Shown here: piece after piece, positions 22,388-34,254 of the stretch
How the letters are laid out: the number at the start of each line of letters is the position of its first letter
How positions within the stretch are numbered: the stretch's first letter is position 1
Assembly (NCBI GenBank): GCA_958510875.1
Contig: OY294067.1
Coordinates: 199,084,524 to 199,148,523, forward strand
DNA length: 64,000 nucleotides
Direction of reading: 5' to 3'
Origin: Endomychus coccineus
Taxonomy: Eukaryota; Arthropoda; Insecta; Coleoptera; Endomychidae
Program-made: the position numbers and the translations under genes
Notes under the pieces: model-generated
Told to the model about the DNA's origin: nothing
The model's database searches: none
What the model saw: only the letters and a program-made list of their open reading frames with translations

Positions 22388-22900
22388 TGTTGAAGTTAAT
22401 ATGGTTTTTTCTGACAATCCATTTCTTGTACTACTAGTTGCGTAGTCCATAATTGCACCTCATCCTCAGGGATATATAAGAAATGGCTGAAGTGAAGAAA
22501 TTTGTATCAAACTATTGTTCAACAATGATGATGAAATATACGTAGTTCCAGTATTCTTGAATTTCATACTGGAAACAAATAGGTATATTTCATTCTAATG
22601 ATACATGATTGTGACTTACAGAAAATTGTATTCAGCAACAAATGTTCACCTGATCTGGTTCAAAATTTATATATGATGAATGAAAGAAATAATCTCTTGA
22701 AATTAGGCTTTTTATCAAAAAGCAACATGTTTAACTGAATGAATAAATCTATAATGGTTAAACAATAATTTGACACAAATTTCTTCACTTCAGCCATTTC
22801 TTATATCTACTTGAGGATGAGGTGCAATTATTGATTTCGAAACTGGTAATACAAAATGTTTAATGGATTGTGAGAATAAACGATATCAACTTCAACAATC
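22388..22900. mobile_element. Inverted-repeat structure with Penelope-like ends
   Basis: Arms at about 22388-22530 and 22756-22900 are inverted copies of each other (shared blocks AATTGCACCTCATCCTCA, AAATGGCTGAAGTGAAG and TGTTGAAGTT, with their complements). The right arm on the plus strand contains CTTGAGGATGAGGTGCAAT and, 10 bp further, TTTCGAAACTGG, the motif class seen beside the GIY-YIG fragments. The 225-bp centre has no open frame. Probably a remnant of a Penelope-like element with terminal repeats in inverted orientation. Confidence 0.6.
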
Positions 22901-23199
22901 TATTGTTCTTTTATACTCAAGAAAAAAGCATTTCACAAAATGACCACATCAATAATAATATCAGAGAATAGTATTTGAAGAAAGTTTAATTCAGAAACCG
23001 GGATCCAAAACGATTTCCAGAGATATATTTGCGAGATTTGGCTCAACCACAAATCTGACTACACAAATTCATGTTCCTCTAGATGCGTGAGAGAAGTCAA
23101 TTCCTCTACAAATACATTCAATGATTATATTCTATAATTATAGCTGCTATCACAAAATAAAATATATATCATTATTTTCTTTTTATATTGTTATTCTAG

Positions 23200-23348
23200 C
23201 TAACCAAACCTAGAAAGGAGATAATGGAGAGTTGCGGTGCTATGCTTGATAAACCGAAAACACATAAGACAATAGAATATCACATTGTTCAAGAGAGGGT
23301 AGCTACTGATTTGTACATGCTGACGTTGCTAGTAAGAAAACCAGACAA
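23200..23348 (+). CDS. Possible orphan exon (49 codons)
   Basis: The segment is open in one frame (LTKPRKEIMESCGAMLDK, PKTHKTIEYHIVQERV, ATDLYMLTLLV). It is preceded by a strong pyrimidine tract and acceptor (TTTTTATATTGTTATTCTAG) and followed by CAGACAA/GTAATT. I do not recognise the peptide. It could be an exon of a gene reaching outside what I can see, or an old captured fragment. No neighbouring exon was found, so confidence is low. Confidence 0.2.
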
Positions 23349-26213
23349 GTAATTTATCATTCGTTTTCTTTCACAGAGCTCACTGCCGCGCTTTCAGAAA
23401 ATTTTGTTGTTGACTGTTTCTTCAATTCAAAACGTTCTCGAGAATATCCCTGCACTATATAAAGTCAAAGTATTGACAAGTATTGACTATAACCACTTAT
23501 TGAGAACGTTGCGGAAGAATCAATTTCATTAATTTATTTAGGTGGAAAAACACTCTCCAAATCATCGTACTATCCATCCGTGAGACAATTCTCAATACTA
23601 GAGATGTAAAAACATGTTACGATCATAATATTTGCTCCAATCAATTCAAGGATATTTAAGCAGAATGAAATTGAAGCAATTCTTGTGGATAGTCGATTTT
23701 TTCATGAAATCCGTTAACTATGTTATGGATGGTCTTATACTCATCAAAACGTCAGGTCTCTCAATTTAACTCGAAATGAAACCTTTGTGATCATTTCACG
23801 ACCATAAAACAGTAACAATTTTGCAACTTTGTTCAGTATATCAATCAAATAATTGTTCCCTTTTTAATGTCAAGTTTCCATTTTCACAACAGCTTGATGA
23901 ATTCTAATAGTAATGTAATAGGAGTATGTAGAGAAGCAGCAATCAGATACAGGATATGAGAAGGAAAACATGCAACCAAACGAATTCATGGTCTCATGAT
24001 TGATGCCGCTTGCGAAGCTTAAATAAAAGTATTCATTCTGAGCGACCGAATGTCAATCATATACTGCATTACTTGAGTGGTCATCCACTCACGAGATATA
24101 TTTTTATCTTGATTATTACGACTCCTGGTTTGTATTTTGCCTCATTTAATGGCGATATCTCTTTCAACGCGCACTATCTTGATTTCTTGCTTAAATGACG
24201 TGTAGTTCAGTTTCCTATAACGGAAGATATATATTACAATTTGAACCAGTTTTGTTGGAAGTTCAGCTTCGTGTTATCATCAAATAGAGCGGAACATGTG
24301 ACTTAATGCACTTTGATCTCCGATTCATTAGTAAGTGGCACCACTTTCGAACAGTCGGAATGGATAGGATTTGATGAATTAAAGAGAGATGTATTCTTGA
24401 AGGTTTCATAATTGATGTATTGCTGCTGAACTGTGCAGTGGTTCATTTAATCATTGAGTCTGAAATATGGTTCCCTCTACTAGTATTCTTATCATATGTA
24501 TTGACTATTTCAAACAAAAAAAAATTCATGGCACAATATGGTTCAATTGATTGGTATCCATTGAAGGCCGAAGATATTCCTGTAATAGGTGTGTTTCCAT
24601 TATTAGAGTGAGACTATTTAATTTACAACTCCCTCATTCTCTTTATAAATTCATTTAACTGATCACATCTTAATTGGCCTTCATGCAGAACATAATATGG
24701 AGGAACTTTTCTGGGAGACATTCTGAATAATTGTCGTTCTATCTAGTCATCATCATCGCTAATTTATTTTTCTTGAAAGGTGAACTCTTTCGTAGACATC
24801 TTCAATTATTGAGTAAATGTCTGGAGTAGCTTTCATTTACATATCTGACGCATCATAAATGAGTTCATTCGTAGTTTCATATGAATTTCGTTATACAACT
24901 GTTATTGAATCATTTTGATATTGGGATTCTGAATAAATTCATCATTATTCGTTTCTTTTTAATCTCTTTGACTTCTGTTGGAAGCCACCCCATAACTTCA
25001 TCAATTAATTTGTAACGTGGTAATAGAATTGCCAAATTTACGCAGTCAGCTGTAATGATCATATCCAGCTAGCTGCAAGTTGAATTTCATAATTTAGGTA
25101 TGTTCTTTGTACTTATTGCTACCTGGCACATATTCCTGCCAAACGAGGAAAAGTGGTGGGTAAAATATTATGTTTTTTATGATAATTTAAAAGGATCTTC
25201 GGAACCCTTATCAATAATTATTAATGATTTACGGAAGGCATTTTCTCGAATAAACTGCTACTTTTCTTGTATTTTATAAAATCTGCACTGTTATGAACCA
25301 CATTATCGGGAAGCATTTTTCTTGTTTGTTTTTCAAATTAACTGAAAACGGTTGCATCAATAAATTAACGTGACATTCATCCACTAACTGTCTTAAAGTG
25401 TCTTCCGATGATATTTTACATTATTAGCTTCCTTTTGTTATGAAATATTGACTGCGACTATTGTCTTAGATATAATACGTCAACAGATATTGAATTGAAA
25501 AAATATATTCATGAATGGAATTGAATAATGTGACGGATACTATCCAGTACATACAGCTCAAATCACGAAATGATGTATACACAGATTTTAAGAGTGGTAT
25601 TTTCGAGTTACAAGAATCATCGTCAGAAATGTGAGAGAACATTGTCAGTACACATCACCGGCAAGGTGTAGAACGAGGAATGATGGACACAATATTCAAC
25701 AATTACAGTGTATGAGTTATATCTTTTTATTGAATTTTATAATAATGCAACCAAATATGAACATATTATTATATTATCACAAGTTGTTATATTACAATGA
25801 GCATCAAACATGTTATCACTTGCCGTATACTACAACATAGGTTGAACTAGTTACCACATTATATGCAAATGTGAATGATACCACTAAACGTCGAATAGTG
25901 CTTGATAACCTACTCTTCTGGCTTCGAACAGTTGGCAGTTCCGACCTATTGTCCAGGAAGTAGGGCACCTATCACCATCTAAGCAAAAATAAACTGTATT
26001 TGTCCAATCCCTATACAAATTAAATTGATTTTGTATATTGCATAAGGAATCAACTTACTTCAACATTTTGCAAAATCTGTTTTTGTTACTTTTCTTATCA
26101 CAAAAAGTTTGTACTTATACACACTGAGGAACATCGGACCCCAAAGATAAACATTTGGAAAAACTGAGACAGTTGATCATTCGAGAATAAATTACCACTT
26201 CAAATTTGTATAT
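23349..26213. other. No identified gene; scattered short open stretches
   Basis: Several short stretches look protein-like but belong to nothing I can name. Examples are 24910-25062 (-), 50 codons beginning MIITADCVNLAILLPRY, and a minus-strand piece near 24650-24720 with MSPRKVPPYYVLHEGQLRCD. The frames at 24010-24198, 24420-24611 and 25631-25840 (+) have no recognisable content. Confidence 0.3.
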
Positions 26214-26760
26214 AACTTCCGTCACTCGAGTTTTACCGATATCACGTCATCTTCAGAGAGTATTTAAATACAATTGAATACATACCTTCTATCGGGTTTA
26301 ATGATCATTAAAGATGCTTTAGACTCTAACAAAACGGTTCCACATGCGCAGATCATTTATTTCTATAATATCCATTCCTTCCCTGAAATAGAAAGTCTAT
26401 ATATTTCACATATAGCTGATAAAGACTCGATAGTGTGCTTACTGGAATCTTTAGAGATTCACAAATACAGAAACAATACTTTACTTCTTATGGTTCAAAC
26501 AAATCTAGTTAATTCCCCAAAAATTGAAGCTTTCTAATGTACATATTTCACTAACTACTCTGCTCTTACCAAGCGTATCATCATTAAAAGAATAAAATAG
26601 TCCACCATGTAATCCTATAGTAATAATCCTCTAAGCTCATGAATAATCGACTACCGGTCCTCTGCTGAATACCGATAAATATTCATAGTTGCAGTTATGT
26701 ATTTTAATTATATTTCGAATCCGTAATAACTCCGAAACTCGAGCAACGGAAGTTACAAAT
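26214..26760 (+). mobile_element. Penelope-like fragment with inverted ends
   Basis: The frame 26274-26537 has a C-terminal LLESLEIHKYRNNTLLLMVQ and TNLVNSPK, the ending typical of GIY-YIG endonucleases of Penelope-like elements (ESL-IHK-NN-LL---QTNL--SP). It is flanked by inverted copies of one end motif: the complement of CTCGAGTGACGGAAGTTA at 26214-26231 and CTCGAGCAACGGAAGTTA on the plus strand at 26733-26750. The left copy, read on the minus strand, begins CTCTGAAGATGACGTGATAT and passes through GGTAAAACTCGAG. The GIY-YIG core and the reverse transcriptase are missing. Confidence 0.5.
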
Positions 26761-26949
26761 AAAGGTGATATCAACGTAGTAGTATTCAATTTTACAAAAT
26801 GGATAAAATTTCATATCACATAGTGAAGGGTGGAATGATAGATTTTGGTGAAGAACCAAGTGATTTTCTACAGTCTTCATAGGCTTGTTTGTTTGAATTT
26901 TTTGTTCTCAACATACTCATCGTTGGAATCTTACCTTTTGAAAAACGTT
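26761..26949. other. No identifiable gene
   Basis: Short AT-rich spacer between the Penelope-like fragment and the pogo-like remnant. Confidence 0.4.
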
Positions 26950-27124
26950 TTCTTTTCACCTAATTATTTTTGGTGGCTCCTTACTTTGTTTTCCTATTGC
27001 TTCAGATCTTGAATAATCTTTGTAGAACGTGTATGTTAATTCTTCAGCTGCTTGAGTTTTTCGTTTAGTGTTTGCTTTCCTGGCTGTGCATATTTGTCTA
27101 GGGGAAAGCTCCAGACAAAAGCTC
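26950..27124 (-). pseudogene. pogo/Tigger-like transposase, C-terminal piece
   Basis: Minus-strand translation gives PRQICTARKANTKRKTQAA and YTFYKDY, a basic Arg/Lys linker with a T.YKD end. This fits the tail of pogo/Tigger (CENP-B-like) transposases. It continues, across the gypsy insertion and its CTCAA duplication, the transposase at 31654-32560. Frameshifts are present. Without the other half this piece could not be identified. Confidence 0.45.
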
Positions 27125-27129
27125 CTCAA

Positions 27130-27247
27130 TATAAAGGTTCTGAATCAAACGACTGTTGAGTTTGCACTGTTTCATTTCATCTAATCGGAACCGATATCAA
27201 TAACATGAACATGATGTGATAGGCTAGATAAAACATATATCATCACA
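27130..27247 (-). repeat. 3' LTR of gypsy 1 (118 bp)
   Basis: On the minus strand it begins TGTGATGATATATGTTTTAT and ends CCTTTATA. It matches the 116-bp LTR at 31533-31648 almost throughout. CTCAA lies immediately outside. Confidence 0.92.
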
Positions 27248-27259
27248 TCCCATTCCTTC
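27248..27259 (-). promoter_or_regulatory. Polypurine tract of gypsy 1
   Basis: GAAGGAATGGGA on the minus strand directly precedes the TGTGATG start of the 3' LTR. It is the expected plus-strand priming site. Confidence 0.85.
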
Positions 27260-27416
27260 AATAATTAATAACAATTAAAATAAAAATATATTCTGTTTCC
27301 AGCAATCCAAATATTATTTACTTAACCATAACTATTGGAAACTAATAACCATATTTCTCGGGGGGAACTACTTTTCTTCCAGACCTAGTTGTATATGTTT
27401 CAACATTTGGATTATC

Positions 27417-30166
27417 TTAATTTTTTTTATATGCATTAGAATGTTCTCCCAAACTTTCATCATCAGAAGAATCAATATTTTGAAATGTATTATAATGATT
27501 TTTAGACATTCCTTTATCCATTAAGTGTTGGCTGTTTTTTACGATTTCTTCACCAGTATCATACATTTTCACTTTATATGATCTACAATTATCATTTTTA
27601 CTCATGACTCTACCAGGAATGGTTTTGTTTTTGTTTTAACATATACAGTATAGTCTTTATTAATATTAGGTGAACTTTTTACATGCCTATCATAGTAAAA
27701 TTTTTGTGTATTTTGTTTTTCTTTTAATACTTTTCTGAATTTATTCACATTTACTTCAATGGGTTGTAATTGTTTATTTGTTATGAGAATTATGCTTTTC
27801 AATGAACGATTACAAAACAATTGTGCTGGAGAATGAACATTTCCATACAAAGGAGTGTTTCTCAATTCTAACAAAGCTATGAATGGATCATTTTTCGCTA
27901 CATGACACTTTTTGAATATATTTTTAACTGTTTGTTTAGTTTTCTCTACCATTCCATTTGACTGAGGGTATAGATGACTAGACGTTTTGTGCATAAAATC
28001 CCATTGTTTTGAAAAACGTTTAAACGAATGTGCACTAAATTGCGGACCATTATCAGAGAATACGATATCTGGTATACCCTGTCTGGAGAACATATTTCTC
28101 AATTCATATATTATGAAGTCAGAAGTTGTGGTTTACAATTTTACTACTTCCATAAATTTAGAAAAATAGTCGACTGCAATTAGATAACTTGCTCCATTAT
28201 ATTCAAACAAATCTATACCAATCTTTTGTCAAACACGTGATGGAATTTCATGTTGATTCAAGGGTTCTTTACAATTTGCTTTAGCGAAAGTGACACATGC
28301 ATGACAGTTTGAAATAAGCTCATCTATATCTCTGGACATACCAGGCCAATATGGAATCTCTCTAGCTCTGAATTTTGTTTTTTCCTTGCCCGAGTGACTA
28401 GAATGTAATTTTTGCAGTATACTTCTTCTTGAATTCTTAGGAATTATTAACCTAGAATTTTCATATAATAAACCTTCATGATAAGAAATTTCATCCTTAA
28501 ATGAAAAATATATTTTAATTATTTCTTTAAACTCATTTTCATTTAATGGCCACCATTTTTTCATTTGTGCAATTAATTCTAACATCTCATTATCTTTTTT
28601 AATTTCATTTTTTAATTTTTCCAATTTTATATCTGCAACCGATAAATTTTCTACAAGTAAACAAATCTGTGCTTCTAAATTCCTGTTAAATATTTCTAAA
28701 TTGATATCACTTGAATCATGTACAACAATTTCTTCATCATGTGCCCTTGACATTGCATCAGCTATTGCTAATTGCGTACCAGGCTTATAAACTAAGTTTA
28801 TATCATATTTTTGTAATTGAATAAGCATTCTCTGCAAACTATTTAACGGTTTTTTGATAATAGTTAGCGGTTTATGATCAGTTTCTACTGTTATGTTTTT
28901 TCGACCATAAATGAATTGATGGAATCTCTCACATCCAAAAAGTATAGCTAACATTTCCCTTTCCATAGGTACATAGTTTTTATGAGTTTCTGTTAGAGAT
29001 TTAGAGGAATAATAGACCGGTTAATTGTTTTCTGGATGTACAGCTTCAATGGCTGACTTTGAAGAGTCAACGGATATCGTAACTTCCTTATTTGTGTCAA
29101 AATATTGTAATATAGGCTTTGAACATAACACTCCTTTTAACTCATTGAAAGAAGTTTTGTGCTCATTTTCCCAATGCCATAGTACATCGGTTTTTGATAA
29201 ATTTCGTAAATGTTCTGTTTTGAAGGACATATTGACGATAAACTTAGATACATAAGTTATCATGCCTAGAAAACGTTCCAAATCGTTTTTGAAAGTTGGC
29301 CTTTTGAAATTTTTAACAGCTATAATTTTCTGTTCATCAGGTTCAATACCTTTATCAGAAATTTTGTGACCTAAAAATGTCAGAGTAGTAATGTCAAATT
29401 CACATTTAGCCAAATTTAATTTTAAATTTACTTCTCTACATCTTTCTAATAAATTGATCACACGTTGATCATGCTCTTTCCTTGTTGTACCATATACTAA
29501 AAAATCATCAATGTGTGATTTAATTCCTCCTAAGTTTTCAAATGAAACTTCTATTTTTTTGTGAAAAATCTCCGATGCTGGAGTAATTCCATATGGTAGA
29601 CGTAAGAACTTATATCTGCCGTAAGGGGTATCAGAAGTACACAAGAAAGAACTAGCTTTATCCAGCTGAATTTGCCAAAAAGCATCACAGGCATCTAGTA
29701 TTGAAAAATATTTTGCATTAGCTGATTTTGAAGTAATTTCTTCAACTGTCCATAAAGGAAAATAATCTCTTTCATTTGATTTATTTAAATCTTTGGGGTC
29801 CATGCAAATACGTATGTCCCCATTGGGTTTGCTTACCAAAACTACAGAATTTACCCAGTCTGTGAGTTCATCCACTTTTGCGATAATTTTAGTTTTTTCT
29901 CAATATTCTAATTTATTTTTTAGTTTACCCTGCATAGCAATTGGCACTTTACGTGGAGGGTGTATTACTGGCCTAATACTAGAATCTATTTCAATTTTAT
30001 ATTCACCTTCTGAACAACCAATTCCATTGAATACATCATGAAATTTCTGTTTAATGTTATCATAATTTATATAGTTGGTTTCTACTGAATCAACTAATTG
30101 AATTAATTCAAATTTTTCACAATCATTTTTGCCTAAAATCGGCGGTGCTTGTTTTCCATTCACCAT
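27417..30166 (-). pseudogene. pol: gypsy 1 pol: reverse transcriptase, RNase H, integrase
   Basis: Order on the minus strand: connection from protease (30166-29900); reverse transcriptase (29875-29021) with KPNGDIRICMDPKDLN, FSILDACDAFWQI, FLRLPYGITPA and the catalytic HIDDFLVYG (usual YIDD); RNase H with SVDSSKSA and, after a stop, ETDHKPL (28966 onward); integrase zinc region with HSSH and C..C; integrase core with IDLF, SDNGPQF and YPQSNGMVEKT (28102-27602). The tail RSYKV...NSQHL (27605-27417) is one frame over. Stops fall at about 29890, 29021, 28229 and 28125; the stop near 28229 replaces a usual Trp. The catalytic residues mostly survive, but no frame is complete, so it is inactive. 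Confidence 0.92.
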
Positions 30167-30281
30167 ATAGAATGTTGAATTTTTAGTTAAATTCTTATAA
30201 TAGCAATTTAGAGTACATTTGCCTAAAACTTGGATTTTATTTCAAGTGTATGTTGTCAACTTTGTAGTTACCGGAAGTAAA

Positions 30282-31400
30282 TTATTTTCTGATGTCTAAA
30301 TGTTTTAAATAACTAACAGGGATAATATTCACTTGAGCTCCTGTGTCCATTTTAAATCTTATTTTACTGCCATTATGCACAGTGAGCACTGCCATCCAAT
30401 CATGACTATTTTTTATGTTGACACAATCAATATATAAATCTGATCCAATACATTCATCAATATTAATATTACTTACTACAGATCTGCACATTTTTGCAAT
30501 ATGATTTCTTTGCCTACATTTCATACATTTCTTTCCAAATGCTGGACATTGATTTATACCGTGAATGCTTTTACAATTGTAACACTTAAATTTTTTATAC
30601 ACTTTCACATGCGCACTGTCACTTACATTTTTGCTCACACTTGGGCCAGGTTGAGAAGAACGATGATGCGGCTGCCTGAATGATGTGTTGGACGAAGACG
30701 AATGATACTAATGTGTAGAAGTTGACGATATTGCAGGATAATTTTATAATTTTTCTGAACAGTTTTATTTTGTATTCTATTGACTGAATGTTCTTCATTT
30801 TTCGAAGTAGAGCAAATTTTTTCTAATTGCTCTCTAGTTTGTTCTGCTGATCGACATATATGCCTTTGCGAGTATTAAATCGTTTATTCTTAACAGTCTG
30901 TCCTTCACTTCCAAATTTTTCATTCCTAAGATCAATTTATCTTTAATCAAACTATCCGTTAAGTTTTCAAACTCACAGGTTGAACTCAAATCCCTCAGTT
31001 CAGTCACATAGTTATCTATAGATTCGTTTTATTTTTGATTTCTCAAAAAGAATATGTGGCGTTCGTAAGTAACATTTTTTTCTGGGGTAAAGTAATTTCC
31101 GAAGCTATCAATGATAGTATCGAAGTTGATTTTGTCGGCTTCATCAACCGTGAAGTTGTTGTAAATTGTTGATGCACGATCGCCTATGCAAGAGAGAAAG
31201 ATAGATGTTCCATACTCAACACTTTCCTTATCTGATCTCGTGACTTGGAGATATAACAAAAACTTCTGTTTAAAAAATCGCCAATTTTCAGCTAGGCAAC
31301 CATCCCAGGACATTCCCGACGGTGGTGGAATATTGGTACTTACATGGGTGATTGCCGAAATTATAGCAGTTGCATTTGTTCCTGTATTACTTTGGGACAT
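30282..31400 (-). pseudogene. gag: gypsy 1 gag and protease
   Basis: Gag starts at ATG 31400 and stays open to a TAA at 31029. In it are WDGCLAENWRFFKQKF, the usual gypsy capsid entry, and TYERHIFFLRNQK. Beyond the stop the frame continues with SIDNYVTELRDLSSTCEF and LIKDKLILGM, typical of insect gypsy capsids, so the stop is a mutation. Further stops and shifts lie between 30860 and 30650. The 30638-30282 frame has two CCHC knuckles (CYNCKSIHGINQC, one residue short, and CMKCRQRNHIAKMC) followed by the aspartic protease motif MDTGAQVNIIP. Confidence 0.88.
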
Positions 31401-31516
31401 CTTTTTTCAATTTGCTTTTACGTTCAAATAGTCTATTAATTTGACTAATTATTCTATTTCTCACTCAACCACCACTTTGTACTGTGTATTTCTAGTTCTA
31501 TATTCAATCATTAACA

Positions 31517-31532
31517 CGTACCGACTGCGCCA
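31517..31532 (-). promoter_or_regulatory. Primer-binding site of gypsy 1 (tRNA-Ser-like)
   Basis: TGGCGCAGTCGGTACG on the minus strand starts directly after the 5' LTR. From memory, TGGCGCAGTCGGTA is the site used by 17.6/297-type insect elements, complementary to the 3' end of a tRNA-Ser. Confidence 0.8.
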
Positions 31533-31648
31533 TATAAAGGTTCTAAATCAAACGACTGTTGAGTTTGCACTGTTTGATTTCATCTCATCGGAACCGATAT
31601 CAATGACATTAACATGTGTTCAAGACAGATAAAACATATATCATCACA
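31533..31648 (-). repeat. 5' LTR of gypsy 1 (116 bp)
   Basis: Partner of 27130-27247, with the same termini. Unusually short for a gypsy LTR. Copies differ by scattered substitutions and one 10-13 bp divergent stretch in the middle-right part. Confidence 0.92.
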
Positions 31649-31653
31649 CTCAA

Positions 31654-32560
31654 GATTATTTTCAATTGAAGATTCTGCATTTGATGGTTCAAGAATTACA
31701 TCTGGCTTGTCAGTTTCAGGAGACCTCGTCGCAGTATTTTGCTGCAATGTTCCCTCTTCAAGTCCGTCACTCTCAGGTTTGGCCTGATCCTCAGCATTTG
31801 ATGGAACTGAGATTGGTTCTGAAGACTCCTCATTATGATCGCTGTCAGTGTGCTGTTCTGGAGGTTCTGCTCCACGATCCTAATTTCCGAGGTGTCCATT
31901 TTCCGCTAAGAGTGGTCTCAGTAACTGACGATAGAAGAAAATATGTCTCCAAAACGTTTTCTGGGCTTAACGGATAAGTGTTATTTTGAAACCAAGAAGC
32001 TCCATATCGTCATATATAGTAATTTTTTGAAGCGGGCGATTTGTAATAAATTCATCACATTCGCTTATACTCGCATGTCAGCGGACTGTAAGAACTTTGA
32101 GCGGGTACAAGTCATGGCTAGTATGAAAAGGGAGTGAGAGCATCACAATATTCAAACTACGAGTCTTCTCATTGGCATGAAGATTACGGTTGAAGGTACG
32201 ATTGTCCAGATTCAGCAATTCTTGTCTGCGTTCGGATGAAATGCATGTTCAGCAAAATGCTCTAAGTTTGTGAGAAAATTCTCAGTATCCATCCAACTGG
32301 TGTCATTCATGTATCCCACAGTTCGAACTGATCAACTCTTCATCAATAGATCAGACAATTTTTCTGGGAAAAAGTACAAATTGTGAAACAAAGTAGCCTG
32401 ACGCCAATATTTCTCATAATGCTCTAGTTTTAAATCCTCTCTCAGTGCCAAGTATACGACCAGCTTGCTTCCGTCCCTTGTGTGCAATGCTATTTTGGGG
32501 GTGTGTAGGTTATTCATGTTGGCAGTTCCGTTGACAGAATGAATTCAGTCTGGTTGAAAA
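31654..32560 (-). pseudogene. pogo/Tigger-like transposase (interrupted by gypsy 1)
   Basis: Minus-strand pieces in order: GSKLVVYLALREDLKLEH and LYFFPEKLSDLLMKS, then VGYMNDTSWMDTENFLTNLE and HFAEHAFHPN, then FHTSHDLYPLKVLTVR, then GFQNNTYPLSPENVLETYFL and SSVTE, then an acidic linker (EPISVPSNAEDQAKP). This matches the DDE core of pogo/Tigger transposases: the FPR..+..L block, SGWM...F..WL.HF, P.H.SH.LQPLD, GF..TGIYPL.P, then a Ser/Pro/Glu tail. Frameshifts are common. The C-terminus continues at 26950-27124, beyond the gypsy element. The DNA-binding N-terminus is not seen. Confidence 0.65.
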
Positions 32561-32652
32561 TTATATTCTTGCATAACCGAGAAAGCTCTAGCAATGCTGG
32601 TTGGCTCTGGTAATCTCATTGATATGATAGGATGTATTTTACAACTAATTCA

Positions 32653-32932
32653 AGTCAGCTGGCTCAGTGATAGTAGCATCGATCTCCTAATCATTGTGGC
32701 TTCCGGTGGTTTCGAGGCCTTGAGAAAATGGTGAGGCAAGTTAATATGGGCCGTCAGGGCTAAGTGTCATCGAGACTGCCGAATCAAGCCTACCACACGA
32801 GGTGGAGTATTTGGTGGGTATATCTGAGGTAATTAAATTTAAACTCAGGAACTCTCACATCACCTTGTGGGATGTTACAGGCCCATAAGGTGCTCATGAA
32901 AAGTTTCAATCACTTCCCAACACACAAAAAAA
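32653..32932 (+). repeat. tRNA-derived SINE, copy 2
   Basis: Second copy of the SINE at 8855-9124. A-box-like TGGCTCAGTGATAG, B-box-like GGTTTCGAGGCC, shared body, and a terminal A-run (CACACAAAAAAAA). A 10-bp block after the B box and a few indels separate the copies. Confidence 0.7.
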
Positions 32933-33745
32933 ATGTAAAAATCCATGTCAGCAGTTTTTTTGTTGATTGGGTGTTTGATGTTCATATGTTCTGCAACTTG
33001 GAATACAGGTTTCCTTACATCTATGAAATATTGCTTCCATATCAAGGATATGTTTGACAAACTGTTCTTCATGTGCTTTCTTCAAAACCTATTTGAAGTG
33101 ATCACTGCGTGGAGGCTCAAATTTCATGCTTTATTGCATCTCAAAAGATATGTTCCTGGGAAACCTAAATGGTTAGCTGCTTTTGAAATCGACAATTCAC
33201 CTTTATTTAATGATTTATAGCGGCTTCGATATTTTTCTGGTCCACTATGAATCAAGTTTCCTTTTTTTAAAGTTTGAACCGTCTGAAGAATATAAAACTG
33301 AGTAAGCACATAGGACGTACTATGAGGCACATAGTAGTATACGTCAGTTCTTTCTATCCCAAATTTTAATTTTAGAAACATACAAGGTCAGGATTCCAAT
33401 ATATTTTATAATTTTATGGAATAAATGGAGTAGAGTTATTCAAACTAAACACCTACACTTGTTTTAAGCATAATGAAAATGAGGAAGTATTACAAGACAC
33501 ACTTCAAAAGTAATTTTCTTAGACATTATTCTTCAAGTAGTTCAAACGTTCACTACCTACAGTAGAGGTTATGTATACATATGATAAAGTAGAATTATTT
33601 ACGAAGTCCTCTGTGCCTTCCACTTCTATCGCTGTACATAATACATAGTGTAAGAGAGTATTGTAATCGACACAAACATGCTTTTCCGGATGTTCGCGGA
33701 TATATTCGTATTAACCATTTCTGAATCGATGTAGACTATTTTTGA
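32933..33745. other. No identifiable gene
   Basis: The frames at 32945-33220 (+), 32872-33057 (+) and 33124-33381 (-) overlap one another on both strands and lack any domain. I see nothing supportable. Confidence 0.4.
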
Positions 33746-33750
33746 CATGG

Positions 33751-34170
<420 letters not shown>

Positions 34171-34254
34171 TTTGCTCACAGGAGTGTCCTGAAGATATTT
34201 CCCAACAGAAGTGATCATACTTAATCATCACTACATAGTATGAAACAAAGTCGC

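Larger units (their letters stand above)
27125..31653 (-). mobile_element. Ty3/gypsy retrotransposon 1, complete structure
   Basis: Complete in structure and read on the minus strand. LTRs lie at 31533-31648 (5') and 27130-27247 (3'). The target duplication CTCAA is at 27125-27129 and 31649-31653. The primer-binding site is at 31517-31532 and the polypurine tract at 27248-27259. Between them are gag, protease, reverse transcriptase, RNase H and integrase with several stops. The two LTRs differ at several positions and in one short indel-rich stretch, so the insertion is not recent. It lies within a pogo-like transposase gene. Confidence 0.95.

Noticed and set aside
24600..25420. Idea of an endogenous large DNA virus gene cluster
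   Set aside because: A few short protein-like stretches (MIITADCVNL, MSPRKVPPYY) could not be matched to any named viral gene, and no second gene supports it.
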